DNA from: Saliniplasma sp051745305
GTDB lineage: Archaea > Thermoplasmatota > Thermoplasmata > Halarchaeoplasmatales > Halarchaeoplasmataceae
Length of the DNA: 64,000 nt
NCBI GenBank assembly: GCA_051745305.1
Contig: JBNJDY010000002.1
Location: forward strand, 1 to 64,000
Direction of reading: 5' to 3'
In this document: in pieces, positions 14,811 to 24,043 of the stretch
How positions within the stretch are numbered: the stretch's first letter is position 1
Layout: the number at the start of each line of letters is the position of its first letter
Made by a program: the position numbers and the translations under genes
The notes under the pieces: generated by a model
The model's database searches: none
The model's input: the letters and a program-made list of their open reading frames with translations, nothing else
What the model was told of the DNA's origin: nothing

Positions 14811-16631
14811 ATGTCCATTATAAGATTAGGTAAGTTACATTTACATTGGTGTAAAGAATGTAATATCCCACTAGTCGAAGAAGGCAAGTGTGGTACCTGT
14901 TCATCTGAGAGTGAACAAGTTAAGATAACACCACCCGGTGACGTAAGACCTGCCTTTTCACTAGATAGAAAACGGTTGGAAAAAACCATTGATCACCAAT
15001 GGGGTGAATCCTATTACAAAGAACTGTTCGGGAAAAGGGAAGTTATACTTTTAAACAATTCACCCCACATAGATAGGATGGATGAAGTGATTATAGATGG
15101 ACATGTGGTGGGGAATTTAAGGTACAACATATTCAAAAGAGCTGAAGGTAAAGAACCCTATGAATTTTTGATAAGACCGTGGAAAAATATGCCAAAACCT
15201 AAGAAGGGATTTGTTATAGTCGATGATGGAGCGGTAAAACCAATATTGAATGGAGCTAGTATATTAGCACCAGGAATAATCGAAGTCGATGAAAATATAG
15301 AAACAGACGACGAGGTATTGATACTCGATAAACAAGGAGATATAATCGCTGCTGGTTCTGCTCAGATGGATGCCTCGGAAATATTAGAATCTGATTATGG
15401 AAAATCGGTGAAAAATCGCTGGAGGGTATCAGATTTTACTTTAAATGATACATCACCTGATTGGGACACTGTTCTCAAGGCGAATGAGCATTTGATCGAT
15501 AAAAGAGTAATAAAAGCGGTTAATTTCATCAGGGACAAAACCGATAAAACTGAATTACCAACGGCTGTAGCTTACAGTGGCGGAAAAGATTCCTTAGCGG
15601 CATTACATCTCGTGATGGATGCAGGTATAAAACCAGATCTTATGTTCATTAACACTGGTATAGAATTACCAGAAACTGTTGAGAATGTCAAAAATATAGC
15701 TGAAAAATATGATCTAAACTTATTCTCTAAAAGGGCTAGAAGTGGTTATTGGGATAATGTTGATCATTTTGGTCCATCAGCTAGAGATTATCGTTGGTGC
15801 TGCAAAACTTGTAAATTAGGTCCAACAGCTCTATTGATAAATGAAGAGTATCCCGATGGTGTATTATCTTTCATCGGCCAACGTAGGTACGAATCGGAAC
15901 AAAGGAAAGACAAAGGAAGTACCTGGAACAACCCGTGGGTTCCTGGCCAAAGATCTGCTTCACCTATACAGGATTGGACGGCCTTGCACATATGGATGTA
16001 CTTGTTTTTGAAGGATGCAGATTATAACCCATTATATGAAAATGGATTCGAAAGAATTGGATGCTGGGTCTGTCCAGCATCTGACATTGAAGAACTTGAA
16101 ACGCTGAAAGAAAGGTTTGAAGGATATAACAAGTTTGGAGAAGTTTTAGAAGAATATAGAAATAAGGCTAAACTCCCTGAAGTCTGGAAAGAACTAGGAC
16201 TCTGGCGATGGAATGATGTACCTAAAGAAATGGAGATCCTTTTAGATAGGATCGATGAAAATTATACAACCGAAACACCATCAAAAGAAGTAAAACCTTC
16301 TATATCTGAAATGATGGAGGATCAAAGAACTAGAAATTTACTAAATATAATACTGCCCAAAGAGATAATAGAAACATATAACAACTCAAAAATAAGTGAA
16401 TTCAAGGGAAAGCTCGAAGAACGGGGTTTATCTCACGGAGATATCTATGAGATCTATATCAAAGCTAGATACTGTGCTGAATGCGGTATCTGCGTTGCTA
16501 GATGTCCCAACGATGCTATAAAATTTCAACATGGAATTTACATCAATACTGAGAAATGTAATAGCTGTAGAACCTGCCTAGGTAAATGTCCGGTGGTTGA
16601 ATTTGATGCAAGAGTTATTTATCCAGAATAA
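14811..16631 (+). CDS. Zinc ribbon / PUA / PAPS-reductase-like PP-loop / ferredoxin protein
   Basis: Four modules in order. First, a zinc ribbon (HWCKECNIPL and GKCGTCSSE, residues 10-35). Second, a region ending in a PUA-like RNA-binding domain (GAVKPILNGASILAPGIIEV, about 140-185). Third, a PAPS-reductase-type PP-loop (VAYSGGKDSLAALH, about 255-268, and GPSARDYRWCCKTCKLGP). Fourth, a C-terminal 2x4Fe-4S ferredoxin (CAECGICVARCPNDAI and CNSCRTCLGKCP). Archaeal homologues are usually annotated as phosphoadenosine phosphosulfate reductase, but the PUA domain and Cys clusters point to sulfuration of RNA. That function is inference. ATG at 14811 is preferred over 14787 because of a TATA-like TTTATTGTATAATAT just upstream. 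Confidence 0.85.
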   Translation: MSIIRLGKLHLHWCKECNIPLVEEGKCGTCSSESEQVKITPPGDVRPAFSLDRKRLEKTIDHQWGESYYKELFGKREVILLNNSPHIDRMDEVIIDGHVVGNLRYNIFKRAEGKEPYEFLIRPWKNMPKPKKGFVIVDDGAVKPILNGASILAPGIIEVDENIETDDEVLILDKQGDIIAAGSAQMDASEILESDYGKSVKNRWRVSDFTLNDTSPDWDTVLKANEHLIDKRVIKAVNFIRDKTDKTELPTAVAYSGGKDSLAALHLVMDAGIKPDLMFINTGIELPETVENVKNIAEKYDLNLFSKRARSGYWDNVDHFGPSARDYRWCCKTCKLGPTALLINEEYPDGVLSFIGQRRYESEQRKDKGSTWNNPWVPGQRSASPIQDWTALHIWMYLFLKDADYNPLYENGFERIGCWVCPASDIEELETLKERFEGYNKFGEVLEEYRNKAKLPEVWKELGLWRWNDVPKEMEILLDRIDENYTTETPSKEVKPSISEMMEDQRTRNLLNIILPKEIIETYNNSKISEFKGKLEERGLSHGDIYEIYIKARYCAECGICVARCPNDAIKFQHGIYINTEKCNSCRTCLGKCPVVEFDARVIYPE

Positions 16632-16635
16632 CCAT

Positions 16636-17715
16636 TCATTTAAAAATATCTTTTATATCATTTGCACCGGCGTCGGTTTTTAATCCAGTAGGCTTGAAAT
16701 GGGTTCTAGAAACTTTAAATCCATTGCAGCGTACTCTTTCTTTTAATTCATTCATAGATGGTGGAGCGATCTTAAAGTAACTACCAATTGTATTACTATC
16801 ATAAAAAAAGGGAGGCATATCACATTCACTTTTCCAAAGTGAGATCGTTTCTTCATCAAGTTTGCCTACAGGTTCCATTTCTTTCAAGATTTTTTTAGAG
16901 GATAGTTTTTCAGACCATAGAGGACCAGCTTTTTTAAATTTATTTTTATATTTACCTTTCTCCACGTACCAACCTAGTTCATCAAAATAGTATGTTTCTA
17001 ATTTATCGATGGCTTGATTCCCTCTTCTTGCTCCTTCTCTAATTTTCAAGTAGGTTCTGAAATGATGACCATTGTAATAAGAAAGCAAAGGAACAGCACC
17101 TTTATCGTATCTAGCTGCTTCCCTCACACAGAACCCGATCAAGATACGTAGGCCGATCTCGTGACAGCACCAGTTATTGATAGAATCAGATGAATATCGT
17201 CTATAGCAAACTTTTGGATATGTTCCACATAAAGGCGCAGTATCAGTTGCCGTTACTGCTATCACACCTCGGTTAGATATAGATTTCACAGCAGGTGAAT
17301 AAAAAGGTACTGGAGTTCCAAAAGGGTCGATATCGATGTAATCATATTCGTAACGATTTTCTAGTAAATGTATTTCTATAGCTTCATTACTAGGGGTCAC
17401 GTTTTTTAGTTCATTTAATTCTATGTTTTTCTTCATCAGCTCAAAGGCATCTTGATCAACGTCGTTGACAACAACGTCACCGCATTTAATCTCATTACCC
17501 ACCCTTATACCTCTAGCACCAGATGCAGCCATACCATCTAATATCCTTTCATTTCCATCACAAAGTGCCTTTAAAAAAGATATACATATGTCTCTATTGA
17601 TTTCCATAGATGGATTGTAAAAAACTTTGGTACGAGAGCTTTTTGGACCGAGTTTATTTTCATGTTCGGGAACAAGAAGATCTGTTTTCCCTTCCCGGAT
17701 CTTAATTAGATTCAC
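16636..17715 (-). CDS. trm1: tRNA (guanine26-N2)-dimethyltransferase Trm1
   Basis: SAM-dependent enzyme forming N2,N2-dimethylguanosine at tRNA position 26. Motifs include VFYNPSMEINRDI, GMAASGARGIRVGNE (SAM site, residue about 60-75), IDPFGTPVPFYSPAVKSI and VTATDTAPLCGTYPKVCYRR, all characteristic of Trm1. At 359 residues it matches archaeal orthologues. It is convergent with the PP-loop gene, 4 bp apart, and downstream of the THEP1-type NTPase on the same strand. Confidence 0.96.
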   Translation of the reverse strand: MNLIKIREGKTDLLVPEHENKLGPKSSRTKVFYNPSMEINRDICISFLKALCDGNERILDGMAASGARGIRVGNEIKCGDVVVNDVDQDAFELMKKNIELNELKNVTPSNEAIEIHLLENRYEYDYIDIDPFGTPVPFYSPAVKSISNRGVIAVTATDTAPLCGTYPKVCYRRYSSDSINNWCCHEIGLRILIGFCVREAARYDKGAVPLLSYYNGHHFRTYLKIREGARRGNQAIDKLETYYFDELGWYVEKGKYKNKFKKAGPLWSEKLSSKKILKEMEPVGKLDEETISLWKSECDMPPFFYDSNTIGSYFKIAPPSMNELKERVRCNGFKVSRTHFKPTGLKTDAGANDIKDIFK

Positions 17716-17743
17716 AAGTAACCTCCAAAGTGATTTAGGGTTA

Positions 17744-18301
17744 TTATCCCATTTCTTCTTTGAAAAGGTCCACGACCTTGTAGGGGAGTAAATCTCTGTT
17801 CACATCGGTCAGTTCTAACATCCTGACATCATCCCGTCTCCTTACATCCTGCAACAGTGGATTCCTAGATTTTTTATTGAATGTAAGGATCATAGGTTTG
17901 TTTACGTTCAAAGCTATTTTAACGATCTTGTTAAATTCCTCGCTTTCCACCTGCATCTTACCTATTTCATCAACCAGTATCATGTCTTCATTTCGAATTG
18001 CATCTTCTACAGCTCTTACACCCACCTGGTTTAAAGCATCTAAATCAACACCATATCCCTTTATACTTATTTGAGAATCAAGGCTAAGATGTGCAAAAAC
18101 AGCTTTTTCTTTCGTTTTCCAGTTCATGACCTGGAATCCCATCTGTCTATTATCTTCTAGTATGGGTTCAGTTATCATACCCCCTACACTAACTCCTTCT
18201 TCAGAAAGCATGCTTATTATCCTTTTCAAAGTGTCAGTTTTACCGATACCGATAACACCACTGATACCAACCTTTAAACTTTTGACCATCTTATCTACCA
18301 T
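17744..18301 (-). CDS. THEP1-type nucleoside-triphosphatase
   Basis: P-loop NTPase of the THEP1/NTPCR family. Walker A is GVIGIGKTDTLKRI (residues about 15-28), Walker B MILVDEIGKMQVES, and the segment VGGMITEPI is typical of the family. The C-terminal region has NPLLQDVRRRDDVRMLELT. Members hydrolyse NTPs slowly and their cellular role is unresolved. It lies between mptD and trm1 on the minus strand; a second ATG at 18289 is also possible. Confidence 0.88.
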   Translation of the reverse strand: MVDKMVKSLKVGISGVIGIGKTDTLKRIISMLSEEGVSVGGMITEPILEDNRQMGFQVMNWKTKEKAVFAHLSLDSQISIKGYGVDLDALNQVGVRAVEDAIRNEDMILVDEIGKMQVESEEFNKIVKIALNVNKPMILTFNKKSRNPLLQDVRRRDDVRMLELTDVNRDLLPYKVVDLFKEEMG

Positions 18302-18379
18302 CCCTAAACGCTCTTCTAATACTAGTATTTTGTTTAAATTCCCTAATCATGATCGCTATATTATTCAAGTATTCATTAT

Positions 18380-18775
18380 TCAATCTAACTTATCTATATA
18401 CATTAGAGGATAATTAAGTTCTTCGATATATTTGAGTACACCCTCTGCTTCAATTCCTTCAAATTCCACAACTACTTTAGCTTCTATCATGTCCTCTGTC
18501 AGTGTAGTGTATTCAAATATGCCTTTTTCTTTCTTTTCTTTTGATCTTTCCAAATCTATACGAACTTCAGCGGATTTAACGTAAGCCTGTCTTTCCGTTG
18601 TTTTTTCCATTGCCTTTGCTAGAATATTGGCATTTTCTTCACTCACTGGTGCACCTATGAATTGGTGAAATAACGCTCCAAGTTTTATCCCTAGTTCAAA
18701 GGCTGTTCTTTCTCTTTTATTACATTGGAAATAACTATTTGCAATTTCTTCTTTTTCCTTGGTCATATTTATCAA
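18380..18775 (-). CDS. mptD: Archaeal dihydroneopterin aldolase (MptD, DUF372)
   Basis: The archaeal type of dihydroneopterin aldolase in tetrahydro(methano)pterin or folate synthesis. Conserved segments are CNKRERTAFELGIKLGALFHQF, here split as CNKRERTAFELG and IKLGALFHQF, then GAPVSEENANILAKAMEKT and the C-terminal RYPLMYI-like end LNYPLMYIDKLD. Length 131 aa is slightly above the usual 115-125. Its 5' end overlaps the 3' end of the archaetidylserine synthase gene by 32-41 bp, implying translational coupling. Confidence 0.88.
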   Translation of the reverse strand: MINMTKEKEEIANSYFQCNKRERTAFELGIKLGALFHQFIGAPVSEENANILAKAMEKTTERQAYVKSAEVRIDLERSKEKKEKGIFEYTTLTEDMIEAKVVVEFEGIEAEGVLKYIEELNYPLMYIDKLD

Positions 18776-19502
18776 CCAAAACTGGTCCGAATATTACATA
18801 CAATACGCAGACAAATAAAGTTATCCATATAAATATATTGCCGATATTTATACCCCATATGTTTAGAATAAATCCTATCAATGCTAAAAATAAAAATAAA
18901 AGCCCTATAGATTTTCTTTTTGAATCGATCAATTTTGGATAAGGTAGGTTACTGTAAAGTAGAAATGAAATAGATAAGATCACAAATAGTGGAATGTAGG
19001 ATGAAACCTTGTATACCTCTCCCCAACCAAAAATATATGTTATACATGCTATCAAAAGTGTAAACAATGGGGTAGGTAAACCTGTGTATATTTGATCTTC
19101 TTGCTGTATATCAACGAATCTAGATAATCTTAACACACCGAAAAAAACAACCATCATTGATACTAACGTTGATAAGGCATTTACAGGTGATTGCCATGCT
19201 CCGCCCAAAGTTAGGTCATAATAAGAAGAATATATCAACAAAGCAGGAGCGAAACAAAATGATAGTGTGTCAGAAATCACATCAAGATATGAACCTAATT
19301 CATGGACAAGGTTTAATCTTCTAGCAAGGTATCCATCTAGCCCATCTAATCCTATACATATCACAAGTAATATGGATGCCAAATGGAGTTTTCTATCGAT
19401 GATATAAGTGATCGCTAAGAATCCTAACAAACCGTTGGATAGGGTGATATAGTCAGGAATGTTTAGTGAACCTAAAGTTTCTTTAATCTTCATCCCAAAC
19501 AC
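18735..19502 (-). CDS. pssA: CDP-archaeol serine transferase (archaetidylserine synthase)
   Basis: Integral membrane CDP-alcohol phosphatidyltransferase. The family signature D-x2-D-G-x2-A-R-x8-G-x3-D-x3-D is present as DGLDGYLARRLNLVHELGSY followed by LDVISD (residues about 54-79). Six to eight membrane spans follow. It joins serine to CDP-archaeol. The downstream decarboxylase (asd) gene is in fact upstream on this strand and overlaps its start by about 20 bp, so the pair makes archaetidylethanolamine. Serine as substrate is inferred from this pairing. Confidence 0.9.
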   Translation of the reverse strand: MFGMKIKETLGSLNIPDYITLSNGLLGFLAITYIIDRKLHLASILLVICIGLDGLDGYLARRLNLVHELGSYLDVISDTLSFCFAPALLIYSSYYDLTLGGAWQSPVNALSTLVSMMVVFFGVLRLSRFVDIQQEDQIYTGLPTPLFTLLIACITYIFGWGEVYKVSSYIPLFVILSISFLLYSNLPYPKLIDSKRKSIGLLFLFLALIGFILNIWGINIGNIFIWITLFVCVLYVIFGPVLVDKYDQGKRRNCK

Positions 19503-20091
19503 CTATTGTCGATTCGCCTGCTCTCACTTTATCACCTTTTTCAGCAGTTATATCTAAATTATCTGGAAGGTCCAATCTAACCCGTGATCCGAAACGGATT
19601 AAACCTATCCGTTCACCCTTTTGTAGTTCATCACCTTTATCGATATACGGTACTATTCGTCTAGCAAAAAATCCTGTTATTTGATGGATCTTTATAGTTC
19701 CATAATCGGTGACTAAGGTGATTACATGTTTAAAATTATTCTCAGATTTTTCTGAAAAAGCTAGATTGAATTCTCCATGAATCCATTTTGCATCTTTTAT
19801 CTTTCCTGAATATGGTGATCTGTTTACGTGTACGTTGGTGATATTCATGAACACGTCTATCCTGTTGATCTCCTTATCTACCAATATCACATTTCCATCA
19901 GCAGGTGAAACCAACCCCTTGCCGATAGTTCTGTCTGGATCTCTAAAAAATATAACTAACGCTAAAGCCAATATCAAGAATAATATTGTAAAATAAAAAA
20001 TTGGGTACCACATATAGTATCCTATTACGATAGTAAAAAAAACTAGAATTGATGAAATTGTAATTGGCTTTAAAGATCCTTTAGCTAACAT
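19483..20091 (-). CDS. asd: Archaetidylserine decarboxylase proenzyme (pyruvoyl-dependent)
   Basis: Short-type phosphatidylserine decarboxylase. The proenzyme cleaves itself between Gly and Ser in LIRFGSRVRLDLP (residues about 168-180) to make the pyruvoyl group. Other family motifs are RDPDRTIGKGLVSPADGNV, MNITNVHVNRSPYSG and the two N-terminal membrane spans. Product is archaetidylethanolamine. The overlap with pssA shows a dedicated lipid head-group operon, with mptD coupled behind it. Confidence 0.94.
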   Translation of the reverse strand: MLAKGSLKPITISSILVFFTIVIGYYMWYPIFYFTILFLILALALVIFFRDPDRTIGKGLVSPADGNVILVDKEINRIDVFMNITNVHVNRSPYSGKIKDAKWIHGEFNLAFSEKSENNFKHVITLVTDYGTIKIHQITGFFARRIVPYIDKGDELQKGERIGLIRFGSRVRLDLPDNLDITAEKGDKVRAGESTIGVWDED

Positions 20092-20143
20092 ATACAGTTA
20101 AAATAAATAGAAGGGGGTAAATGTTTTTTGCTGTATGTTTTTC

Positions 20144-21289
20144 CTAATCTACCATATCTATTCCGTCTCCGGAACTGATCATGGATTCATGGGCTAGTTG
20201 GTCAGATTCTGAATGAACGTTAGTTATAACCAATAATATCTTCATTGTGTTCTTTAAATCTTCTTCGACATTACAACCCCAGATTATCCTTGCATCGCCG
20301 GATATCTTTTCGTTCACTAGATCTGCAGCTCTTTCTGCTTCGGTTACGGTCATGTCTGGACCACCTGTAACCCTGATTAGCGCGCCGTTAGCATCGCTCA
20401 AGTCTATCTCACCTAACAATGGTGAACCGATGGCTTGGTTAACCGCGTCGTCGACTCTATTGTTTGGATCGTCAGAATCACCGATACCGATCATCGCGAC
20501 ACCTCCGTCATCCATTATGGTTCTAACATCGTTGTAATCCAAGTTTACAAGACCCGGCTTAGTGATTATTTCAGTCATCCCTTTGATAGATTCCATCAAT
20601 ATTTCGTCTGCAACTTTGAATGCAGCGTTAAGAGAAAGATTAGGTACCAATTCCAATAGTTTGTCGTTGGGTATTATAACGGTTGTATCACAGTATCGTT
20701 CTAATTTAGAAAGACCTTTTTTAGCATTCTTCATTCTTTCTCTGCCTTCTCCTTCAAAAGGAAGTGTAACTACACCCATAACAAGTGCTTCTTCTTCTTT
20801 TGCTAGTTCAGCAACAACAGGTGCTACACCAGTACCAGTACCTCCTCCCATACCTGCTGTGATGAAAACTATATCAGCACCTTCCATGTGTTTCTTTAAT
20901 TCTTCTTTTGATTCTCTAGCAGATTTCTCACCTATCTCTGGCCTGGCACCTGCACCTAGACCTCTAGTAGTGTTTTTGCCTATCAAAACCTTTTTCTGAG
21001 CATGAGTATGGAGTAGATGCTTTGCATCTGTATTACATGCAATCAATTCAGCCCCGCTGATACCCTCTTCTGTCAGACGATCTAAAGTATTACATCCTCC
21101 ACCACCACAGCCAAATATTCTAATTTTGACCTCTAGTGTTTCGAGTAAATTCCGAAGCTCTTCGTCTTCAGGAGCTTCTTCGATCGTTTCTTCATCGACA
21201 TCATCTATCGTTTTTCCTCTAGGTTTTTCTCTTTCAAATTTTTCATCCTTCTCGTGCTTATTTAAAGCCTGATTTATTATTGACTCCAT
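20144..21289 (-). CDS. ftsZ: Cell division GTPase FtsZ
   Basis: Tubulin-like GTPase that forms the division ring. Visible motifs: FGCGGGGCNTLDRL, CNTDAKHLLHTHA, the tubulin signature GGGTGTGVAPVVAELAK, and VNLDYNDVRTIM with the T7-loop acidic residues. After residue about 350 there is a short C-terminal tail. The open frame runs to 21373 but the extra 28 residues (rich in Tyr/Asn) do not look like FtsZ; the ATG at 21289 begins MESIINQALNKH, a typical archaeal FtsZ N-terminal helix. It is divergently transcribed from dys across about 240 bp. Confidence 0.96.
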   Translation of the reverse strand: MESIINQALNKHEKDEKFEREKPRGKTIDDVDEETIEEAPEDEELRNLLETLEVKIRIFGCGGGGCNTLDRLTEEGISGAELIACNTDAKHLLHTHAQKKVLIGKNTTRGLGAGARPEIGEKSARESKEELKKHMEGADIVFITAGMGGGTGTGVAPVVAELAKEEEALVMGVVTLPFEGEGRERMKNAKKGLSKLERYCDTTVIIPNDKLLELVPNLSLNAAFKVADEILMESIKGMTEIITKPGLVNLDYNDVRTIMDDGGVAMIGIGDSDDPNNRVDDAVNQAIGSPLLGEIDLSDANGALIRVTGGPDMTVTEAERAADLVNEKISGDARIIWGCNVEEDLKNTMKILLVITNVHSESDQLAHESMISSGDGIDMVD

Positions 21290-21532
21290 ATAGGATCCCG
21301 TCCATTTAATTGGTAGATGGAACTTATTATAAGTATTTAAATTATTTGGGTATATCGTCAAAAAATCATACAATTTAACCTATTTTGTCAGAAATTTTTT
21401 AAATGTATCATATATAATTGATTTACGTCATACAACAATCCAATATTTGTCTGACGGTATGAGATTATTCAATTCATCCTAAAACCTCACATAACATTTT
21501 TATCAAATGATAATCTAAGACTTTCGGATATT

Positions 21533-22453
21533 ATGGTAAAAAAGAAGGTAATTGACTTCGATATAAATGCAGACACTAAGTTATCTGATTTAATCGATCA
21601 ATATTATGATTCTGGTGGTTTTGTAGCTAAAAAAGTAGGAATAGCTGTAGATGTACTCGATAAAATGTTCAACGATGAATGTGTAAAATTTCTTTCTTTT
21701 CCAGCATGTATAATCTCGACGGGGACTAGAGGTATTATCAAAGATGCTATCAAGAATGACTTATTTGATGTGATTATTACTACATGTGGTACATTGGATC
21801 ATGATCTTGCTAGAGTATGGGAAGATTATTATCATGGCAGTTTTTCGGTAGATGATGGTGAATTACATAGGGAAGGTGTAAACAGGCTCGGCAATATATT
21901 CATTCCTAATTCGTCTTATGGAGAGGTACTAGAAAGGGAGATGCAGCCTTTATTAAAAGAAATAGTGGATGAATGCGGTCCAAACCTAAGTACAAGAGAG
22001 ATAATCTATCAGTTTGGTAAAAGGATAGATGACGAGAGTTCTATTCTGCACTGGGCAGCAAAAAAAGATGTTCCGATATATGTTCCAGGGATCACAGACG
22101 GTGCATTTGGATCACAGATATGGATGTACTGGCAGAATAATAAAGATTTTAGTATCAATATGATGAAAGATCAGCAGGAATTATCCGATATAGTGTTTCC
22201 AGCTGAGAAGACCGGTGCTCTTATGATCGGAGGAGGTATATCGAAACACCATACGATTTGGTGGAATCAGTTCAGAGGTGGTTTAGAGTATGCTGTTTAC
22301 GTTACCACAGCGGTAGAGTATGATGGATCTCTTTCTGGTGCGAGGATAAAAGAAGCAGTCTCATGGGGGAAAGTAAGAGAGGATGCAGACTACATAACTG
22401 TAGAAGGTGATGCTACTGCTTTATTACCTTTAATAATGGGAAAATTTTTGTAA
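21533..22453 (+). CDS. dys: Deoxyhypusine synthase
   Basis: NAD-dependent transfer of an aminobutyl group from spermidine to a lysine of aIF5A. Conserved segments: SGGFVAKKVGIAVDVLDKM, STGTRGIIKDAI, TTCGTLDHDLARVW, VPGITDGAFGSQIW and the active-site stretch AEKTGALMIGGGISKHHTIW with the catalytic lysine. At 306 residues it matches archaeal enzymes. The polyamine supply may start with the pyruvoyl arginine decarboxylase encoded at 47.3 kb. Confidence 0.97.
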   Translation: MVKKKVIDFDINADTKLSDLIDQYYDSGGFVAKKVGIAVDVLDKMFNDECVKFLSFPACIISTGTRGIIKDAIKNDLFDVIITTCGTLDHDLARVWEDYYHGSFSVDDGELHREGVNRLGNIFIPNSSYGEVLEREMQPLLKEIVDECGPNLSTREIIYQFGKRIDDESSILHWAAKKDVPIYVPGITDGAFGSQIWMYWQNNKDFSINMMKDQQELSDIVFPAEKTGALMIGGGISKHHTIWWNQFRGGLEYAVYVTTAVEYDGSLSGARIKEAVSWGKVREDADYITVEGDATALLPLIMGKFL

Positions 22454-22458
22454 AATAA

Positions 22459-23025
22459 TCAGTCCCCTCTCAAAATCTCTTTTATTTCTAGAGCTGTTTC
22501 ATATATAGGTCTGCTGGAATCTATGATGTGCCATTCACCATCTATAATAGAAAAAACCTTATTTCTTACTCTACAGAGGTCTTTAAAATTTTCAAAGGTC
22601 TCTCTATTCTGTCGCTTATTTAATCTTTCCATAGCATCTTCAGGATCGACATCTAAAAAGAACATATAATCAGATGTTGGTAAGATCTTTTTAAAAATTT
22701 TATAACTTATCTTGGAAAACGGTTTGGGAAGGTAAGCAGTTCCCATCAAATATCTAACCATAATCAGTACATCGATTTCCTCAGGATCGTAATATTTGTT
22801 CAGAGATCTTAGTACATCTAAAGTGTAAAAAACCGAGGCTTTTAATTTGTTGACCATCCCATCTTTTAGAAGGGCATTTTTAGCTATTTTACCGAAAATA
22901 TTATCTTCTTCAGGGTGGGAACGAATTTTCACTATTTTATCCTCATTATCGAACATCTCTTTTAACTTAAGGGCGTGGGTATCTTTTCCCGAAGCATCAC
23001 ACCCGTCTATTATAATGAGTTTCAT
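22459..23025 (-). CDS. Thymidylate kinase-like P-loop kinase, divergent
   Basis: N-terminal P-loop IIIDGCDASGKDTHALKLKE (residues 3-22 from this start) resembles dTMP kinase. The usual DR-Y/H motif reads VRY here (LIMVRYLMGTAYL), so the conserved Asp is missing. A helix-rich LID with NKRQNRETFEN follows. It may still phosphorylate dTMP or act on another nucleoside monophosphate. The frame opens at 23037; ATG 23025 puts the P-loop right at the N-terminus. It converges with dys, 5 bp apart. Confidence 0.65.
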   Translation of the reverse strand: MKLIIIDGCDASGKDTHALKLKEMFDNEDKIVKIRSHPEEDNIFGKIAKNALLKDGMVNKLKASVFYTLDVLRSLNKYYDPEEIDVLIMVRYLMGTAYLPKPFSKISYKIFKKILPTSDYMFFLDVDPEDAMERLNKRQNRETFENFKDLCRVRNKVFSIIDGEWHIIDSSRPIYETALEIKEILRGD

Positions 23026-23118
23026 AATGTCACCCATATGGTTATTATATTGGGTTTCTAAACAATTTATACTATGTTTAATATAAGAGTTATATTTGTA
23101 GTTATCTAAAATTATGGT

Positions 23119-23991
23119 TCATGTTAAAGATCCAATTAGGAATGCGACCAATCCTAACATCATAGCTATTAAAGTCATTTTTCTAAAAAGTTTTACTCGA
23201 GGATATTTTTTAACAACAATTGAAACCGTTATCCATAAAAACAGTATATTTGCAAAAGAAACAGAAACCAAGTAAAAATAGTTTCTAAAAAATGACGGAT
23301 CGATGTTCACGATAAAAGGGATCAAACTTATCGATACCGCGCTAATAAAAAACATTCCAGATATGATGAAAGATTTTTTTTCTCCTAGAAGCATTGGTAG
23401 TGACCTTACTTTTTCTTCTTTATCTCCCTCTAAATCCATAATGTCCTTTAATATCTCACGTCCAACGCCGGAAAGGAATGCCATGGATGAAAGTATCCAT
23501 ATTATAGAGGGTATATTTGGTGAAAATGCGACACCTCCAAATAAAAATGGTATGGCCATTGTATATGCAATGTAATAGTTGCCGACAAGTTTGATTTTCT
23601 TAAGTTTTATATCGTAAGATAGGGCGAACAAACCAGTGATTAAAGCTATGATAAAGCATGTGTAATTCACGTAGAATGCTGTGATTATTCCCATTGGAAA
23701 GAAGATAAAGGTCACTAAAAGCGCTGTCATAGGAGATAGATCGTCTCTAACAAGGGGCCTATCTGTCCTGTCATTTCTTTTATCGATGGGATAATCAAAA
23801 TAGTCATTCAAAGCAAAAGTACTAATCTCCAGAAAAACAGCTGTAAAAATAGCTAATGTAAGCTTCCAGTAGTCTGAGGGCATTCCTTTTTGGGCTATTA
23901 CGGCACCTATCAATACTGCGGCAGCCAGCATCAAACCATGGTCTAACCTGATAAGATCCCATATACCCTTGATTTTACCCATGAAATTCAC
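23119..23991 (-). CDS. UbiA-type prenyltransferase, probable digeranylgeranylglyceryl phosphate synthase
   Basis: Membrane prenyltransferase with nine hydrophobic spans. First Asp-rich motif: ALNDYFDYPIDKRND (residues about 62-76); second: REILKDIMDLEGDKEEKVRS (about 174-193). In archaea this family adds the second geranylgeranyl chain to geranylgeranylglyceryl phosphate, forming the archaeol ether lipid core. Other UbiA members make quinones, so the assignment rests on the archaeal setting. The neighbouring lipid head-group genes lie 3 kb away, not in the same operon. Confidence 0.8.
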   Translation of the reverse strand: MNFMGKIKGIWDLIRLDHGLMLAAAVLIGAVIAQKGMPSDYWKLTLAIFTAVFLEISTFALNDYFDYPIDKRNDRTDRPLVRDDLSPMTALLVTFIFFPMGIITAFYVNYTCFIIALITGLFALSYDIKLKKIKLVGNYYIAYTMAIPFLFGGVAFSPNIPSIIWILSSMAFLSGVGREILKDIMDLEGDKEEKVRSLPMLLGEKKSFIISGMFFISAVSISLIPFIVNIDPSFFRNYFYLVSVSFANILFLWITVSIVVKKYPRVKLFRKMTLIAMMLGLVAFLIGSLT

Positions 23992-24043
23992 ATCTGTAAG
24001 ACTGTTGCCTTATCGAAGATTTTTCTTATTGATATTGTATTGA

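Noticed and set aside
21290..21373. N-terminal extension of FtsZ
   Set aside because: Tyr/Asn-rich stretch unlike FtsZ N-termini; the downstream ATG gives the normal protein.
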